From Diphasiastrum complanatum (Eukaryota; Streptophyta; Lycopodiopsida; Lycopodiales; Lycopodiaceae): 64,000 bases of DNA. The notes under the pieces were generated by a model. It worked only from the letters and a program-made list of their open reading frames with translations. It did no database searches and was not told where the DNA came from. The stretch spans positions 26,604,178 to 26,668,177 of the forward strand of contig CM055109.1 of the NCBI GenBank assembly GCA_029204225.1. Direction: 5' to 3'. The first letter of the stretch is position 1, and every line of letters begins with the position of its first letter. The position numbers were made by a program, and so were the translations under genes. Shown piece by piece: positions 1-15,420 of this stretch.

Positions 1-380
1 GCCTGTATAGTGGATTTTGATTTTGTTATGCTATACTCAAAGGCATGTCTCGGGTTTGTCAGTTATTTAGGCCATATTGGGCCTTAGGTGGTAGGCCAAT
101 TTTAGGACACCTGTCCTTTCATGCAGTTAGTGTGTTTCACTATATGTACAGATTTCTCTTTGTTATACAAAGCTTTTGATGTGCCATCTTTGAGAGCTTG
201 TGAGGAGTGTCTATGGTGATTAATTGATGTGATCTGCATAATGCACTAGATCCTAACAGAGTTTTAACAATGTGGTGTCCTACCTTTTTTATGCCACTAC
301 TTCAATGTTTATTATTAAGAATGTGGTTTGGTACATACTTTAAGATCTCACTGAGTAAAAGAAAAATTCAAATTAAAATT
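1..380. other. Non-coding flank, nothing recognised
   Basis: AT-rich sequence with no open frame of note and no repeat similarity that I could match elsewhere in the window. Confidence 0.5.
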
Positions 381-780
381 TTTTGCACCCTCCAAACATA
401 GGCGAGACCGTTCGAAGAAAAAAAATTCGAGCGGCCAAGCATAGCACGTCGGCGTGCTATGTTTGGAGGTTGCAAACTTTTTTCTTATTTTATATAGCAC
501 ACCGGCGTGCTATCTTTAAAGGTTGCAATTTTTTTTTATGGTTGTTTTACTTAGCATGTCTACTTATTATGTTTGGAGATTAAAAAAAATTATGAAATAA
601 TGTTTTACTCAAAATTTGGTTCTCAAATGTGTCAAAATAGTTTTTCTATTTTATAAGTTACTCAGCTAGCACATCGGCATGCTAGTTTTAACTCTATAAA
701 AAAAAAAATTGAGTTCTTCAAAATAACTTCATTTTTTGAAATGAAAAATCTACAAGCTAGCACACCAACAAGGCTAGCTT
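381..780. repeat. Cluster of five diverged short palindromes
   Basis: At 441-460 ATAGCACGTCGGCGTGCTAT has perfect 8-bp arms around a 4-nt loop. A second copy with 7-bp arms (ATAGCAC/GTGCTAT) lies at 494-513. More decayed copies are near 551-570, 664-685 and 755-780. The segment 381-401 is the reverse complement of 457-476 apart from one base, so 381-476 could fold as a larger stem enclosing the first hairpin. The spacers are T-rich. This looks like a foldback or MITE-like repeat. No coding function is visible. Confidence 0.6.
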
Positions 781-984
781 TTACAACTTCTTGAATAGTT
801 TTTATGTTTATGAAAGTAAATCTATATTTATAACAAATCATTTTGTAATGGACCTATTTAAAATTTGATGGATAGTCAATTTTTTAAGAATGCATCAAAA
901 CACAATTCTTGTTCTTAAAAAAACATGTAGTGGCATAAAAAGAGTAGCACACCATTTGCTGCCATTTTGTTGAATCATGGATAG

Positions 985-1513
985 AAGAAACTCGTTGTAA
1001 GAGACACCTCCTCAAGATCCTGCTTACAAGACAAAACAATAAAGAACACACTGTTGGAGAAACCATCCAACCAAATTGAAGTAACCAATCAATCTCTACA
1101 AGCTTCACCCCCAAGCCAAGGATTAGGAAGCATGAGAGTAGAGAGAGATCCTGGCAATGAATCAACCAAATGATGGTGTAGTAAGACAAATTGGCTCCTT
1201 ATATAAGCTTTAGAACCCCCTGTGCATTTGGAAATGCAAGGTCCTAACTCTTCTATACATAAATTCACTATGCATAGAGTCTCTATACATGGATTCTCTA
1301 TACATATATTGCTATTGATACTCTACACATGCATATATGGTCCCAAACCTTGTATTGGCTCCAGTTAGTGTGTCTGGGTCTCACAAGGTTATTAGCTACT
1401 TGCGGGTCACATCCATTATGACGTGGCATAACTAAGAAACTTGATTCACTGAAGTACTGGGTATCCAAGTCTAGGACTATACTGAATCCTATGTTCAAGA
1501 TGTGGACATAACA
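985..1513 (-). mobile_element. LTR of a Reina-like chromovirus (minus strand)
   Basis: Read on the minus strand this begins TGTTATGTCCAC directly after a polypurine tract. It contains a TATATAAG box (plus strand 1199-1206). It is clearly similar to the LTR at 53145-53633, which is followed by a proper tRNA-Met primer-binding site, and to the fragment at 18681-18979. The inner boundary near 985 is approximate because the primer-binding region here is degraded. Assignment to the Reina lineage rests on the coding end just upstream and on the gag found beside the 53-kb copy; it is inference. Confidence 0.7.
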
Positions 1514-1585
1514 TTCTTCCCCCCTTAAACTAGTTCTGTCCTCAAAACAAGAAAGAAAATCATGAATCATTTCTTTAACTTTCAT
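1514..1585 (-). pseudogene. Polypurine tract and last codons of gypsy pol
   Basis: The minus strand reads a purine run (TTTAAGGGGGGAAGAA, plus strand 1514-1529) immediately before the LTR start, as expected at the 3' end of an LTR retrotransposon. The few upstream codons resemble the acidic then glycine-rich tail (residues SCFEDRTSLRGEE) typical of chromovirus polyproteins. No pol domain is readable further upstream, so only the extreme 3' end survives. Confidence 0.45.
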
Positions 1586-4500
1586 TATTAACCTAGAAAA
1601 TCATTATCCTTAGTCTGACTTACATATCAAACAAGTACTAAGAGATAAAGTTGTTTTCGAATCGTTTATCTTTTTCGTAGAGGACAAACTCAGGTTTGAA
1701 AAGTACACTAAGCGATAAATTTTCCATTTGGGTTTCATTCTCTATAAGTTAGTAATATCACCTTCATGTAAGGCTCTTACATGAGATATTGGGTGAAGTG
1801 TAACTTAAGAGATTAAAGTTATAATAAATTACCAATTATAGCCTGAAACCATTCACAAACTCTGGCAGACAATCTATAAAGGCTTCTAAGTACAAATATC
1901 TTTAAAATCCACAATTCTAAAATATAATAATTCATTCAACTAGAATTTCTAAAAGAATCATTAAGACATAAAATGATTAAAACTCAACTCTGAGTATTCT
2001 AGATACTCTCTTAAGTTAAGTGCTCCTGTTTCTAGCATCAAATACAAGAAAATAGCATTCATTCATCTTAATAGATATGTATGTCCCTTGTGATAGCTGG
2101 AGATCTAATCAAAAGGACTCTACTCAAGCATCTGCAGACCATAATCTGTAGCAGAATAACATCCACTAGATTAATTAAATTCTCCACAAATAAAACAACT
2201 TACATGGTGAGAATATCTGTGAGATCCAGAGGCTCTCAAATAATACGCTGGAGTAAAGTGATCCAGATTTCCAAAACAGCTATCTGAATTCTTGATCTCA
2301 TGAATATCTAGCACTTCTATCAAAGAATCCGATTTGGAGAATCTTCTGAAAATCCAGTATTTTTCTAATGCAAAATATTTTAGAATGATTCTTATTGATT
2401 GTTGAGTTATGTTGAACATATATACTTCCCGTAATGATTAGGTGTGATTTTGGATTCCAGTGAGTTATGATTGTCGAATCATACGAATCTAAATATTTAT
2501 GATTGACAGATTATAAATGATGCTTAATTATTGCCTGAGGATTATAAGAAATTGTCATGATTCTTAAGTGTGATGATTAATTCTTGATCTATATGCCACA
2601 AGTAATTAAAGACAAAAAGCATACCAAAATGATAATGACAATCATATTCAACCACAAAAAACTTTAGATTACCGTCTAGAATCAAATCTAGATACCTTCT
2701 CTTCCAAAACTATGCAACCAACAGATTCTCAAATAGAATTTTATCCCATCACTTCACCCCTCCTTTTAAAGAAATTATCAATTTCTATAAAAGTTAACTG
2801 AAAAGATGATATATGAAAATATCTAAATCAATGAAAAGTCAGTCAGAAGTGTCTTCCTTAGAAAAGAATCCACTCTATCACAATCAAAACTCTTTCTTCT
2901 AATATTTTCAACCTGAGTGATAGTATTTATCATTTTACTGAAATCTATTTATGCAACAAAGATAACCTAGGTGAAATTGAAATACTATGACCTTAGAATT
3001 TAAGCGAATTCCAAGTCTATTCACACAAGTAGTAATTCATATCAGAAGAACTACGTACTAACATACTTCATTGATAATCAAATCTTTACAGTCCTAGAAT
3101 TTCATTTCCAAAATTACTGATGTTCCATACCACCAGCTCTTCTTTCCAGAAAACCTTATATGATATTCTAGAGATTCATTGATCATCTAGCTATCCTATA
3201 TCTCATATAGGATATTATCTCTTGTTCTCAAAAACTGGAGAAATGAATGGCATGCCTATCAGATGGATTGTTTTTTCTTTTTATTGACCGGTTTGGCATT
3301 ACTCCGTCAATATTAACAAAAATTATCAAAACCTCATAATATAAAATTACATGAATGGAAATCCTACCAATAGGATTTCAATAACTCTTAAATCCAAACA
3401 AGATTTCACTGCTTGGATAAAGAGTTCTGTCACCACTCATTCTATCTGGCCATTTCATATTGTTTGACGGTTTTAAATTCAATTTTGACGAGTATCTTGC
3501 ACAAACGTTCACTTGACCCAGTTTTTATGATTAGTATCAACTAGAAATATATCAGACAAGTAACCGATTTCAATTTTTAAGCAAATTTGAAACTCAACAG
3601 AAAAGAAAAAAAAATCAATTAAAACTTTCAACTTGGGAGTACCTGGCTCCAAAAGTTAAAATGTCATACAGTTAAAACTATCGGCAAATTCCATGTACTA
3701 GAGTACAATGTTTTTTGCGGTTCATTCTGTCAATTTTAGATTATCTATAATTGGGAAATAATTTAGCCTTAGTGAAAACACTGTGACTATCACTAACTGA
3801 AAGTCTCAGTTTAGTCAATTTACTAATCTACTGATTCTGTAGATAACAAAAAAAATGACCGAAATTTCAATTTTTTAGAAAAACTCGATTTTTGGTTCAA
3901 TTTACGTAAGTCAAAAAAATTCTGACGAAAATATTGTTAGTACAAAAAAGCAATCGAAATCAAAAAATCGAAATATTGTTCGATTCCTAATGTCACTAAA
4001 CCAATTTCCAACTGGCATGCAAAGCACACTACATTAGTCACAAAATTTCATTATAGAATTTTTTACGTAAACTTCAGATTTATGGAATTCGTCAGACAAT
4101 ATCCCAAATTTGTGATCCAACATGCGTATAGCCACTCAAATCAACTGTAAATCCCTCATGCATGTCAGAATCACACTCAGGATCAACATGCAATCAATCC
4201 ATGCAAGTACAGTACCACAAAGTAGGGAAAAGACTAGCATGCAATCAAAACAATTACATATTTTGCCAATTTCTCTCACAAAACTGCCAAAATTTTAAAC
4301 TGCCATAACTTTGGCTATATTGCACCAAATTAGGCGCTGTAAAGCACAGTATGTAGGACCAAGTGATTGAGATGCTTTCCACATCAGCCTTCCACCTAGG
4401 CTTCACACGTGTGAGAACAGCGCGTCACAAAATCTGTAGTAGGGCGCATTTCTACAAGGCCATATGATGTAAAATCAATCAAACACCACCCCAAGCCCAA

Positions 4501-4919
4501 AAGTATTACCAATAGTCTTAAATGGTCTATTAGACTTCCATGAAGCATTCATACAGGTCCTAAGAAGCAGTATAAGATGAGAACGAAGATTTCTTGGTTT
4601 GTAGAAGTCAAAATAGCTTCAAACTTGATGGAGATGAAGCATAAGCCTCAGGCCATCAATTTACAGGTCTAATAGCTTGATGGTAAGACAAAAGAAATGC
4701 TAATCATGCTGAAAAATTTTCTAGAATTATCTCCTTATGGATTGGGAACAATCCACCCCCCAAAAAACCACAAAAATAAGCTATTTTTTGGTCTTTTTGA
4801 CCTTTTAGAAGCCCAATTCATGGAATTCTTGGCTCTAACTCCAGGGATAGCTTCAAAAGACTTTGTTTCAACTCTTTACACTCCAAACAGCCTCGAAATA
4901 CCTACAACAAGTGTAACTA
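1586..4919. other. AT-rich sequence without a supported gene
   Basis: No frame here resembles a known protein and stops are dense on both strands. A pyrimidine run at about 4755-4770 (minus-strand purine run followed by TGTTCCCAATCC) could be the polypurine tract and LTR start of another minus-strand retroelement, but no matching second LTR was found. Short palindromic words occur but no clear array. Confidence 0.4.
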
Positions 4920-6085
<1,166 letters not shown>

Positions 6086-6567
6086 TGACATAGATGGAGT
6101 TTGTGAGAGTGTATTTATTAGCATATTTAGTAGCGTGTTAGAAATGTCATGTTCATCATCTCTATTAACCATAAATAGGAATATGACAAAAGTTTCTCTA
6201 TTACAGCTAAATAGTTTCATTTCTATACATAATCTATATAGCAGACTATTACATGGAATAAAAAAATTCCTATAGAGCATTCTTTCTATAATTGAATTAC
6301 AATGGTATTAAAAAATTTATATGAAAATAGAGCATTCTTTTCTTAGAAATTTTAATAAAATTTTGTGCCATGCTCACCTACATCAATATTTGACTAGAAT
6401 TTGTGAAGTAGGCCATAGATTTCAACAAGCTGATTTTGAAAAGATAAATGGATATGATCAAGAATAGTAGATGCTAAAAAATTAGTAGAGGAAAGACCAA
6501 CACCACAAACTAATTTGATTTTCACCTAACAATGATTCATCAAAATGTGTTCCGAACTAAGCAACAC

Positions 6568-8438
<1,871 letters not shown>

Positions 8439-10125
8439 AGGACTCAGGATGTGATGGATTCTTGGCCAGTGGGTAGTCCCGAGAGGAACCTATAGGAACA
8501 AACCAGACTTGTAAAGGGTAATTTCTCAGTCTATAATGTCCGTTTGAAGTGACCTTCGGAAAAGGGTCTCAGGGAAGGGGGTTAGGTACTCGGAACACAT
8601 CAGATTCGGTGCATACTATCCGGAATCACAAAGGGGCTATGGCCAAAGGTTTGTGAGCCTGTTACGAAACAAGCAAATCCAATCCTGCTCAAATCCGACG
8701 TCCTTTGCCCCAAAATTGTCTTCATGCCGGACTAGTTTCGCATTCTTCCATCCTTCGGCCCCAGTTTCTTCGAACGGTGTCGGCTTTGCTAGCTTTCGAT
8801 TCCGGCCACTGGGTAATCTCGCGGGGAGATTGTAGGGACAAAACAAACATGAAATGGGTAGTTTCTCAGTCTACTACATCCGTTTCAAGTGACCTCCCGA
8901 AAAGGGCTTCAGGGATAGTTCTCGGAACCAGTCGGATTCGGTGCATACTGTCCGGAATCACAAACGGGAGGGTGGCCACAGGTTCGTGAGCCTGTTACCA
9001 TGAAAAATGGACTAGTTTCGCATTCTTCCGTTCTTCGGCCCCAGTTGCATCGAACGGTATCAGCTTCGCTACCTTTCAATTTCAGCCAGTGGGTAATCTC
9101 GTAGGGAGCCTGTAGGAACAGACCCTTGACGTGAAACAGGTAGTTTCTCAGTCTACTATGTCCGTTTCAAGTGACCTCCCGAAAAGGGCTTTAGGGATAG
9201 TTCTTGGAACCGGTTGGATTCGGTGCATACTGTCCGGAATCACAAATGGGGGGTGGCCACAGGTTCGTGAGCCTGTTATGGACCAAACAGATCCAATCCT
9301 GCTCAAATCCGACGTCCTTTGCCTCAAAACAGTCTTTACGCTGAAAACAACATGATTAGGGCACGAGAAATGGACTAGTTTCGCATTCTTCCGTCCTTCG
9401 GCCCCGGTTGCTTCGAACGGTGTCGGCTTTGCTAGCTTTCAATTCAAGCCAATGGGCCTGTAGGAACAGACCAAACATGAAACGGGTAGTTTCTCAGTTT
9501 ACTACGTCCGTTTCAAGTGACCTCCCAAAAAGGGCTTCAAGGATAGTTCTCGGAACCAGTCGGATTCGGTGCATACTGTCTAGAATCACAAACGGGGGGG
9601 GGGGGGGGGGTGGCCACAGGTTCGTGACTTTGTTACGGACCAAACAGATCCAATCCTGTTCAAATACGACGTCCTTTGCCCCAAAACAGTGTTTACGCCG
9701 GAAACAAGGCGATTAGGGCACGGGAAATGGACTAGTTTCGCATTCTTCCGTCCTTCGCCCCAGTTGCTTCAAACGGTGTCGACTTTGCTAGCTTTCAATT
9801 TTGGCCAGTGAGTAATCTGGCGGGGAGCCTGTAGTTACAACGTGAAACGAGTAGTTTCTCAATCTACTACGTCCCTTTCAAGTGACCTCCCAAAAAGGGC
9901 TTCAGGGATAGTTCTCGGAACCAGTCGGATTCGGTGCATACTGTCCGAAATCACAAACGGGGGGTGGCCACAGGTTCGTGAGCCTATTACGGACCAAACA
10001 GGTCCAATTCTGCTCAAATCCGACGTCCTTGCCCCAAAACAATTTTTACGTCGGAAACAACATGATTAGGGCACGGGAAATGGACTAGATTCGCATACTT
10101 CCATCCCTTGGCCCCGGTTGCTTCG
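8439..10125 (+). repeat. Left arm of inverted ~360-bp satellite array
   Basis: About five tandem copies, marked by CCTGTAGGAACAGACC-like anchors near 8489, 8829, 9109, 9457 and 9831. Units carry recurring phrases such as TTCTCAGTCTACTACGTCCG, TCGGATTCGGTGCATACTGT and GACGTCCTTTGCCCCAAAAC. One copy is shortened to about 280 bp by loss of the GACGTC part near 9000, and a G run of 15 has expanded near 9597-9611. The outermost copy is the most divergent, as is usual at array edges. The GC content and sequence style differ sharply from the AT-rich flanks. Confidence 0.93.
9597..9611. repeat. Poly(G) run inside a satellite unit
   Basis: An uninterrupted run of about 15 G at a position that is four to six G in most sibling units. 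It is a slippage product. Confidence 0.9.
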
Positions 10126-10560
10126 ATGATTATGAGATACATGACGAGATTTATTAATGCAATAAACATAAGAAAAGTGAATATACTAGTACGAGTCCAA
10201 GATTGTGCCTTACATAGCTATTAAGGGGCCTGTATAGTTAAGATTGTGGAGTCCAAATTGTATCAAACCTTGAATCATCCCTTTGCTAACATGAATAATG
10301 TGCAAGAATAATCCTAAAACTCACCATTCCATAAGTGACCATGCCCATATGAAGTGATGAATCTAACAAAACAGAAAGTTGAACATGTACCATAGTGACT
10401 AGGGAACCGGGACTGGAGCAAGACAGGAACAAGGAATGAAAATATCCACAACAAAATGGGAATGGGACCCCCATGTCATTATCATGACATATAATAAAAA
10501 AAGAGTCACATACACTTAAGAAGTTGAAATTCATAGAATTTGCATTATGAAATCACATAT
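10126..10560. other. Unique spacer between the inverted satellite arms
   Basis: AT-rich, single-copy-looking sequence of about 435 bp at the centre of the inverted array. It has no satellite similarity and no convincing coding frame. The left arm stops inside a unit (after GGTTGCTTCGA) and the right arm starts at a different phase of the unit, so the spacer is not a simple palindrome centre. Confidence 0.7.
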
Positions 10561-13380
10561 AATTTTGATGTCTGGTCTGTTCCTACAGGCTGCCGTGAGA
10601 TTACCCACTGGTCGAAATCAAAAGCTAGCGAAGCCAACACCGTTCGAAGAAACTGGGGTCGAAGGATGGAAGACTGCGAAACTAGTCCATTTCTTGTGCC
10701 CTAATCGCATTGTTTCCGGCGTAAAGACTGTCTTGGGGCAAAGGACGTCGGATTTGAGCAGGATTGGATCTGTTTGGTCCGTAACAAGCTCACGAACCTG
10801 TGGCCACCCTCGTTTGTGATTCCGGATGGTATGCACCAAATCCAACTGGTTTCGAGAACTATCCCTGAAGCCCTTATCGGTAGGTCACTTGAAACAGACG
10901 TAATAGACTGAGAAACTACCCGTTTCACGTATGGTCTATTCCTACAGGCTCCCCGCGAGATTACCCACTGGCCGGAATCGAAAGCTAGCGAAGCCGACAC
11001 CATTCAAAGAAACCGGGGCTGAAGGATGGAAGACTGCGAAACTAGTCCATTTCCTGTGCCCTAATCACATTATTTCCGGCGTAAAGACTGTTTTGGGGCA
11101 AAGGACGTCGAATTTGAGCAGGATTGGATCTGTTTGGTCCGTAACAGGCTCACAAACCTATGGCCACCCCCCGTTTGTGATTCCGGACTGTATGCACCGA
11201 ATCCAACTGGTTCCGAGAACTATCCCTGAAGCCCTTTTTGGGAGGTCACTTGAAACGAACGTAATAGACTGAGAAACTACCTGTTTCACGTTTGCTCTGT
11301 TCCTACAGGCTCCCGCGAGATTACCCACTGACCGGAATAAAAAGCTAGCGAAGCCGACACCGTTCGAAGAAACCGGAGTCGAAGGACGAAAGACTGCAAA
11401 ACTAGTCCATTTCTCGTGCCCTAATCGCATTGTTTTCTGCATAAAGACTATTTTGGGGCAAAGGACGTTGGATTTGAGCAGGACTGGATCTGTTTGGTCC
11501 GTAACAGGCTCACAAACCTGTGGCCACCCCCCGTTTGTGATTTCGGACGGTATGCACCGAATCCGACTGGTTCCAAGAACTATCCTTGAAGCCCTTTTCG
11601 GGAGGTCACTTGACACGGACGTAGTAGACTGAGAAACTACCCATTTCACGTCTGGTCTGTTCCTACAGGCTCCACGCGAGATTACCCACTGGCCGGAATC
11701 GAAAGCTAGCGAAGCCGACACCGTTCGAAGAAATTGGGTCCGAAGGACGGAAGAATGCAAAACTAGTCCATTTCTCGTGCCCTAATTGCCTTGTTTCCGG
11801 CGTAAAGACTCTTTTGGGGCAAAGGACATCGTATTTGAGCAGGATTAGATATGTTTGGTCCGTAATAAGCTCATGAACCTGTGGCCACTCCCCCGTTTGT
11901 GATTCCGGACAGCATGCACCAAATCCGACTGGTTCCGAGAACTATCCCTGAAGCCCTTTTCGGGAGGTCACTTGAAACGGATGTAATAGACTGAGAAACT
12001 ACCTTCATGTCTGGTATGTTCCTACAGGCTCCCTGCGAGATTACTTACTGGCCGGAATCAAAAGCTAGTGAAGCCGACGCCATTCAAAGAAACCGGGGTC
12101 GAAGGATGGAAGACTGCGAAACTAGTCCATTTCCCGTGCCCTAATCGCATTGTTTTCAGCGTAAAGATTGTTTTGGGGCAAAGGACATCGGTTTTGAACA
12201 GGATTGGATCTGTTTGGTCCGTAACAGGCTCACAAACCTGTGGCCACCTCCCGTTTGTGATTCCGGATGGTATGCACCGAATCCGACTGGTTCCGAGAAC
12301 TATCCCTGAAGCCCTTTTCAAGAGGTCACTTGAAACGGACGTAATAGACTGAGAAACTACCCGTTTCATGTCTGGTATGTTCCTACAGGCTCCCGCGAGA
12401 TTACCCACTGGCCAGAATCAAAAGCTAGCGAAGCCGACATCGTTTGAAAAAACCGGGGTCGAAGGACGAAAGACTGCGAAACTATTCCATTTTCCGTGCC
12501 CTAATCGCATTGTTTCCGGCGTAAAGACTGTTTTGGGTGTGGCCACCCCTCGTTTGTGATTTCGGACAGTATGCACCGAATCCGACTGGTTCCGAGAACT
12601 ATCCCTGAAGCTCTTTTCGGGAGGTCACTTGAAACGGACGTAGTAGACTGAGAAACTACCCGTTTCACGTTTGGTCTGTTCCTACAGGCTCCCCGCGAGA
12701 TTACCCACTAGTTGGAATTGAAAGCTTGTGAAGCCGACACATTCGAAGCAACCGGGTCCGAAGGACAAAGAATGCGAAACTAAGGACGTCGGATTTGAGC
12801 AGGATTGGATATGTTTGGTCCGTAACAAGCTCACGAACCTGTGGCCACCCCCCCCGTTTGTGATTCTGGACAGTATGCACCGAATCCGACTGGTTCCAAG
12901 AACTACCCATGAAGCCCTTTTTGGGAGGTCACTTCAAACGGATGTAATAAACTGAGAAGCTACCCGTTTCACATCTGGTCTTTTCCTACAAGCTCCCCGT
13001 GAGATTATCCACTCTCCGAAATCGAAAGCTAGCGAAGCCGACACCGTTTGAAGAAACCGGGGCCAAAGGACGGAAGACTGCAAAACTAGTCCGGCATGAA
13101 GACAGTTTTGGGGCAAAGGACGTCGGATTTGAGCAGGATTGGATTTGTTTGTTCCGTAACAGGCTCACGAACCTTTGGCCATCTCCCCTTTGTGATTTCG
13201 GACAGTATGCAGCGAATCCGATGCATTTCGAGTACCTAACCCCCTTCCCTGAGACCCTTTTCCGAAGGTCACTTCAAACGGACATTATAGACTGAGAAAC
13301 TACCCTTTACAAGTCAGGTCTGTTCCTACAGGTTCCTCTCGGGACTACCCACTAGCAAGAATCATCACATCCTGAGTCCT
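10561..13380 (-). repeat. Right arm of inverted ~360-bp satellite array
   Basis: About eight copies of the same satellite in the opposite orientation. The anchor TTCCTACAGGCT occurs near 10579, 10938, 11299, 11658, 12018, 12378, 12679 and in altered form near 12984 and 13322. Spacing is 359-361 bp for the first intervals and about 300-340 bp for the last ones, where deletions lie. The outermost copy shares edge-specific sequence with the outermost copy of the left arm (GGGACTACCC, and GAGTCCT at the limit). ORFs up to 200 codons here are shadows of a 360-bp unit, which is divisible by three, and are not genes. Confidence 0.93.
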
Positions 13381-13500
13381 CGATAATCCAACAAGAAAAT
13401 CCATAGAGATCTCTCTCAATGACCGTGGGCAATCCCCGACAAATGTCATAAATTGGGAGGGTAAAGCCCTCTCTTCCTTGTTTACTTGACAAACATCTCA
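13381..13500 (-). pseudogene. Gypsy integrase fragment
   Basis: The minus strand reads a stretch resembling the start of a chromovirus integrase core: a CQVNK motif at the end of the zinc-binding region, then residues ISMDFLVGL, which contain the first catalytic Asp. The match runs into the satellite edge (…RTQD) and ends there. On the other side it abuts copia sequence in the opposite orientation. It is a scrap of about 40 codons with no function. Confidence 0.6.
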
Positions 13501-13501
13501 T

Positions 13502-14431
13502 AGTATGTTGTTTGACAAAGGTCTTCCAAAGTTCTTGTGGGCAGAGGCAGTCAGTACAGCTGCCTACATCTCCAATAGAGTACCGAGCAGAGTCTTGAAA
13601 GATGAGATACCAGAAAGCGTATGGTCAGGAGGAAAGCCTTCTGTGGGGCATATGAGGGTGTTCAGGAGCAGAGCCTATGCTCATATTTATGAAAAACTGA
13701 GGAAGAAATTGGACCTGAAAGGGTTTCCTTGTGTGTTTGTGGGATACCCAGAAAACGCCTTCGGATATAAGGTGTACAATCCAGAGACTTCCAAAGTCAA
13801 ATTAAGCTCATTCAGTATCTTGAAAGCTTGGGGAACCATGTGGGGAATGGACGTGAGAACCGCCTTTCTGAACGGCGACTTGGAAGAGGAGGTATTTATG
13901 AATCAACCTCCTGGTTTCACCGACGGATCTAACAGGGTATGTGCCCTTAAAAGAGCTGTATATGGCCTGAAGCAGTCCTCTAGAATGTGGTATCAGAAGA
14001 TTGATGCGTTCTTTATGGGAATTGGTTTTAAAAGATGTTATGTTGATAGTGGGATATACATAAAGAATGAAGGGGGCTTGTTTCTTGCTGTTGCATTGTA
14101 TGTCGATGATCTGGTTATAGTATGCAACAATAAAGCTAGTTTGAATGAATTTAAGGAAAAGTTAAAAGGCACCTTTGAAATGAAAGATATGGGAGGAATA
14201 CATTATTGCCCAGGGATACAAATCATCAAGGACATGGAAAGAGGCTTAACATGGATGGGACAGAGCATATGTGTAAACGGACTCATTGAGAAATTCAAAA
14301 TGCAGGAATGTTCTCCTATAGGGATCCCATTAAATCCTGATTCCAAGCTAAACAAAGAAATGAGTCCTAACACACCAGAAGACATGGAGGGGATGAAAGG
14401 AAAACCACACAGAAACCTAATAGGCAGCTAA
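13502..14431 (+). pseudogene. Copia polyprotein remnant: integrase C-terminus plus reverse transcriptase
   Basis: An open frame of 308 codons begins inside the copia integrase (LPKFLWAEAVSTAAYISNR), passes through the integrase C-terminal block (VFVGYPENAFGYKVYNPETS), then jumps directly into reverse transcriptase at VKLSSF…DVRTAFLNGDL. The sequence normally lying between these blocks is deleted, including the first part of RT. RT motifs kept are AVYGLKQSSRMWY and the catalytic box ALYVDDLVIV with both aspartates. The frame ends at a TAA where family members continue, because one base is missing relative to the downstream frame. Gag, protease and most of integrase are absent upstream. The remnant cannot mobilise itself. 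Confidence 0.9.
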
Positions 14432-15062
14432 TGTATGCCATGGTGTGCACAAGGCTGGACCTAGGGGTAGCAGTAACCAAGCTCAACCAGTTTCTCAGTA
14501 ACCCAGGAGAAGAGCATTGGCAGGCAGCGAAGCATCTGATAAGATACCTAAAGGAAACAACCAACTTGGGTCTCACATACAGAGCTGAAAAGGAGTTCAT
14601 GACAAGATATGCAGACTCTGATTGGGGAGGAGACCTGGATGATCGGAAGTCTACAAGAGGATACATATACATGATGGGTGGATCCTGCATAAGTTGGAGC
14701 TGTAAAAAGCAACACTCTACAGCTCTATCAACAACAGAATCCGAGTACATGGGTGTTTGCCACACAGCAAAAGAATATCTATGGATGCAAAGCATGCTAG
14801 GAGAACTGGAAATTGACAACACGGACATGGTGATGTATAATGACAATCAGGGGTGTTTGTTCCTCAGCAGGAATGCTGGATTTCACAAGAAAAGCAAACA
14901 CATAGCCATGCAGTACCATTTTGTCAGAGACCTGGTGTAGGAAGAAAAACTGAAACTAAAGTTTTGTAGCATTGATTTCATGCTTGCGGATATAATGAAT
15001 AAACCATTGGTTAAAAGTTGTTTTGTTTATTTGAGGAATATGATAGGATTAGAAAGTCTGAA
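14431..15062 (+). pseudogene. Copia RT end and RNase H remnant
   Basis: Continues the preceding polyprotein in another frame. It starts with the LMYAMVCTRLDLG block at the RT/RNase H border, then RNase H motifs ADSDWGGDLDDRKSTRGY, ALSTTESEYMG, NDNQGCLFLSRN and KSKHIAMQYHFVRD. A stop at 14938-14940 interrupts the C-terminal tail, which can be followed to about 15062 (LADIMNKPL). The order and motifs are diagnostic of Ty1/copia. The frame change relative to 13502-14431 and the early stop show decay. Confidence 0.88.
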
Positions 15063-15095
15063 TGATGTTTTTAGAATGTAGCTATGGAGGACTAT

Positions 15096-15420
15096 GAAAG
15101 GAGGGAGGATTTGTGGCCATTTAACGACACTTCACAGTCGGATGAAACTAGAACAGACAGTTAGGAGTTAAAGACACGTAAGCATAAGTTTTTCTTGATG
15201 TCTAGCAAGGCACGTAGGCAAAAGTGCCTTCTTGGCATTGATGATGTTTTGTGCATATAATGGATAATGAATAGAACGGATGTATGCTTTTGGGTAATCT
15301 TTGTGTTTGCAATTTGCTTGATGTGATTGCTTTGTGATTATTGCGAATGATTGAAGATCTTTGCTTTTGCTTTTTATTTTGTGTTCTGTCCTAGCCAAAG
15401 GAATTCTGACACATAGATCA
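15096..15420 (+). mobile_element. Polypurine tract and probable start of copia 3' LTR
   Basis: GAAAGGAGGGAGGA (about 15096-15109) lies 35 bp after the polyprotein tail, followed by TGTGGCCATTTAACG, a plausible LTR start. No matching 5' LTR is present in the window, so the LTR end is not defined and the right limit is arbitrary. Confidence 0.5.

Noticed and set aside
11158-11760. 200-codon minus-strand ORF and many similar 60-116-codon ORFs between 8.6 and 13.3 kb
   Set aside because: They follow the ~360-bp satellite unit, which is a multiple of three, so any stop-free frame repeats in each copy. ORFs occur on both strands and carry no domain.
8439-13380. CRISPR-like array
   Set aside because: Unit of ~360 bp with no spacer structure, in a plant nuclear context; it is a satellite.
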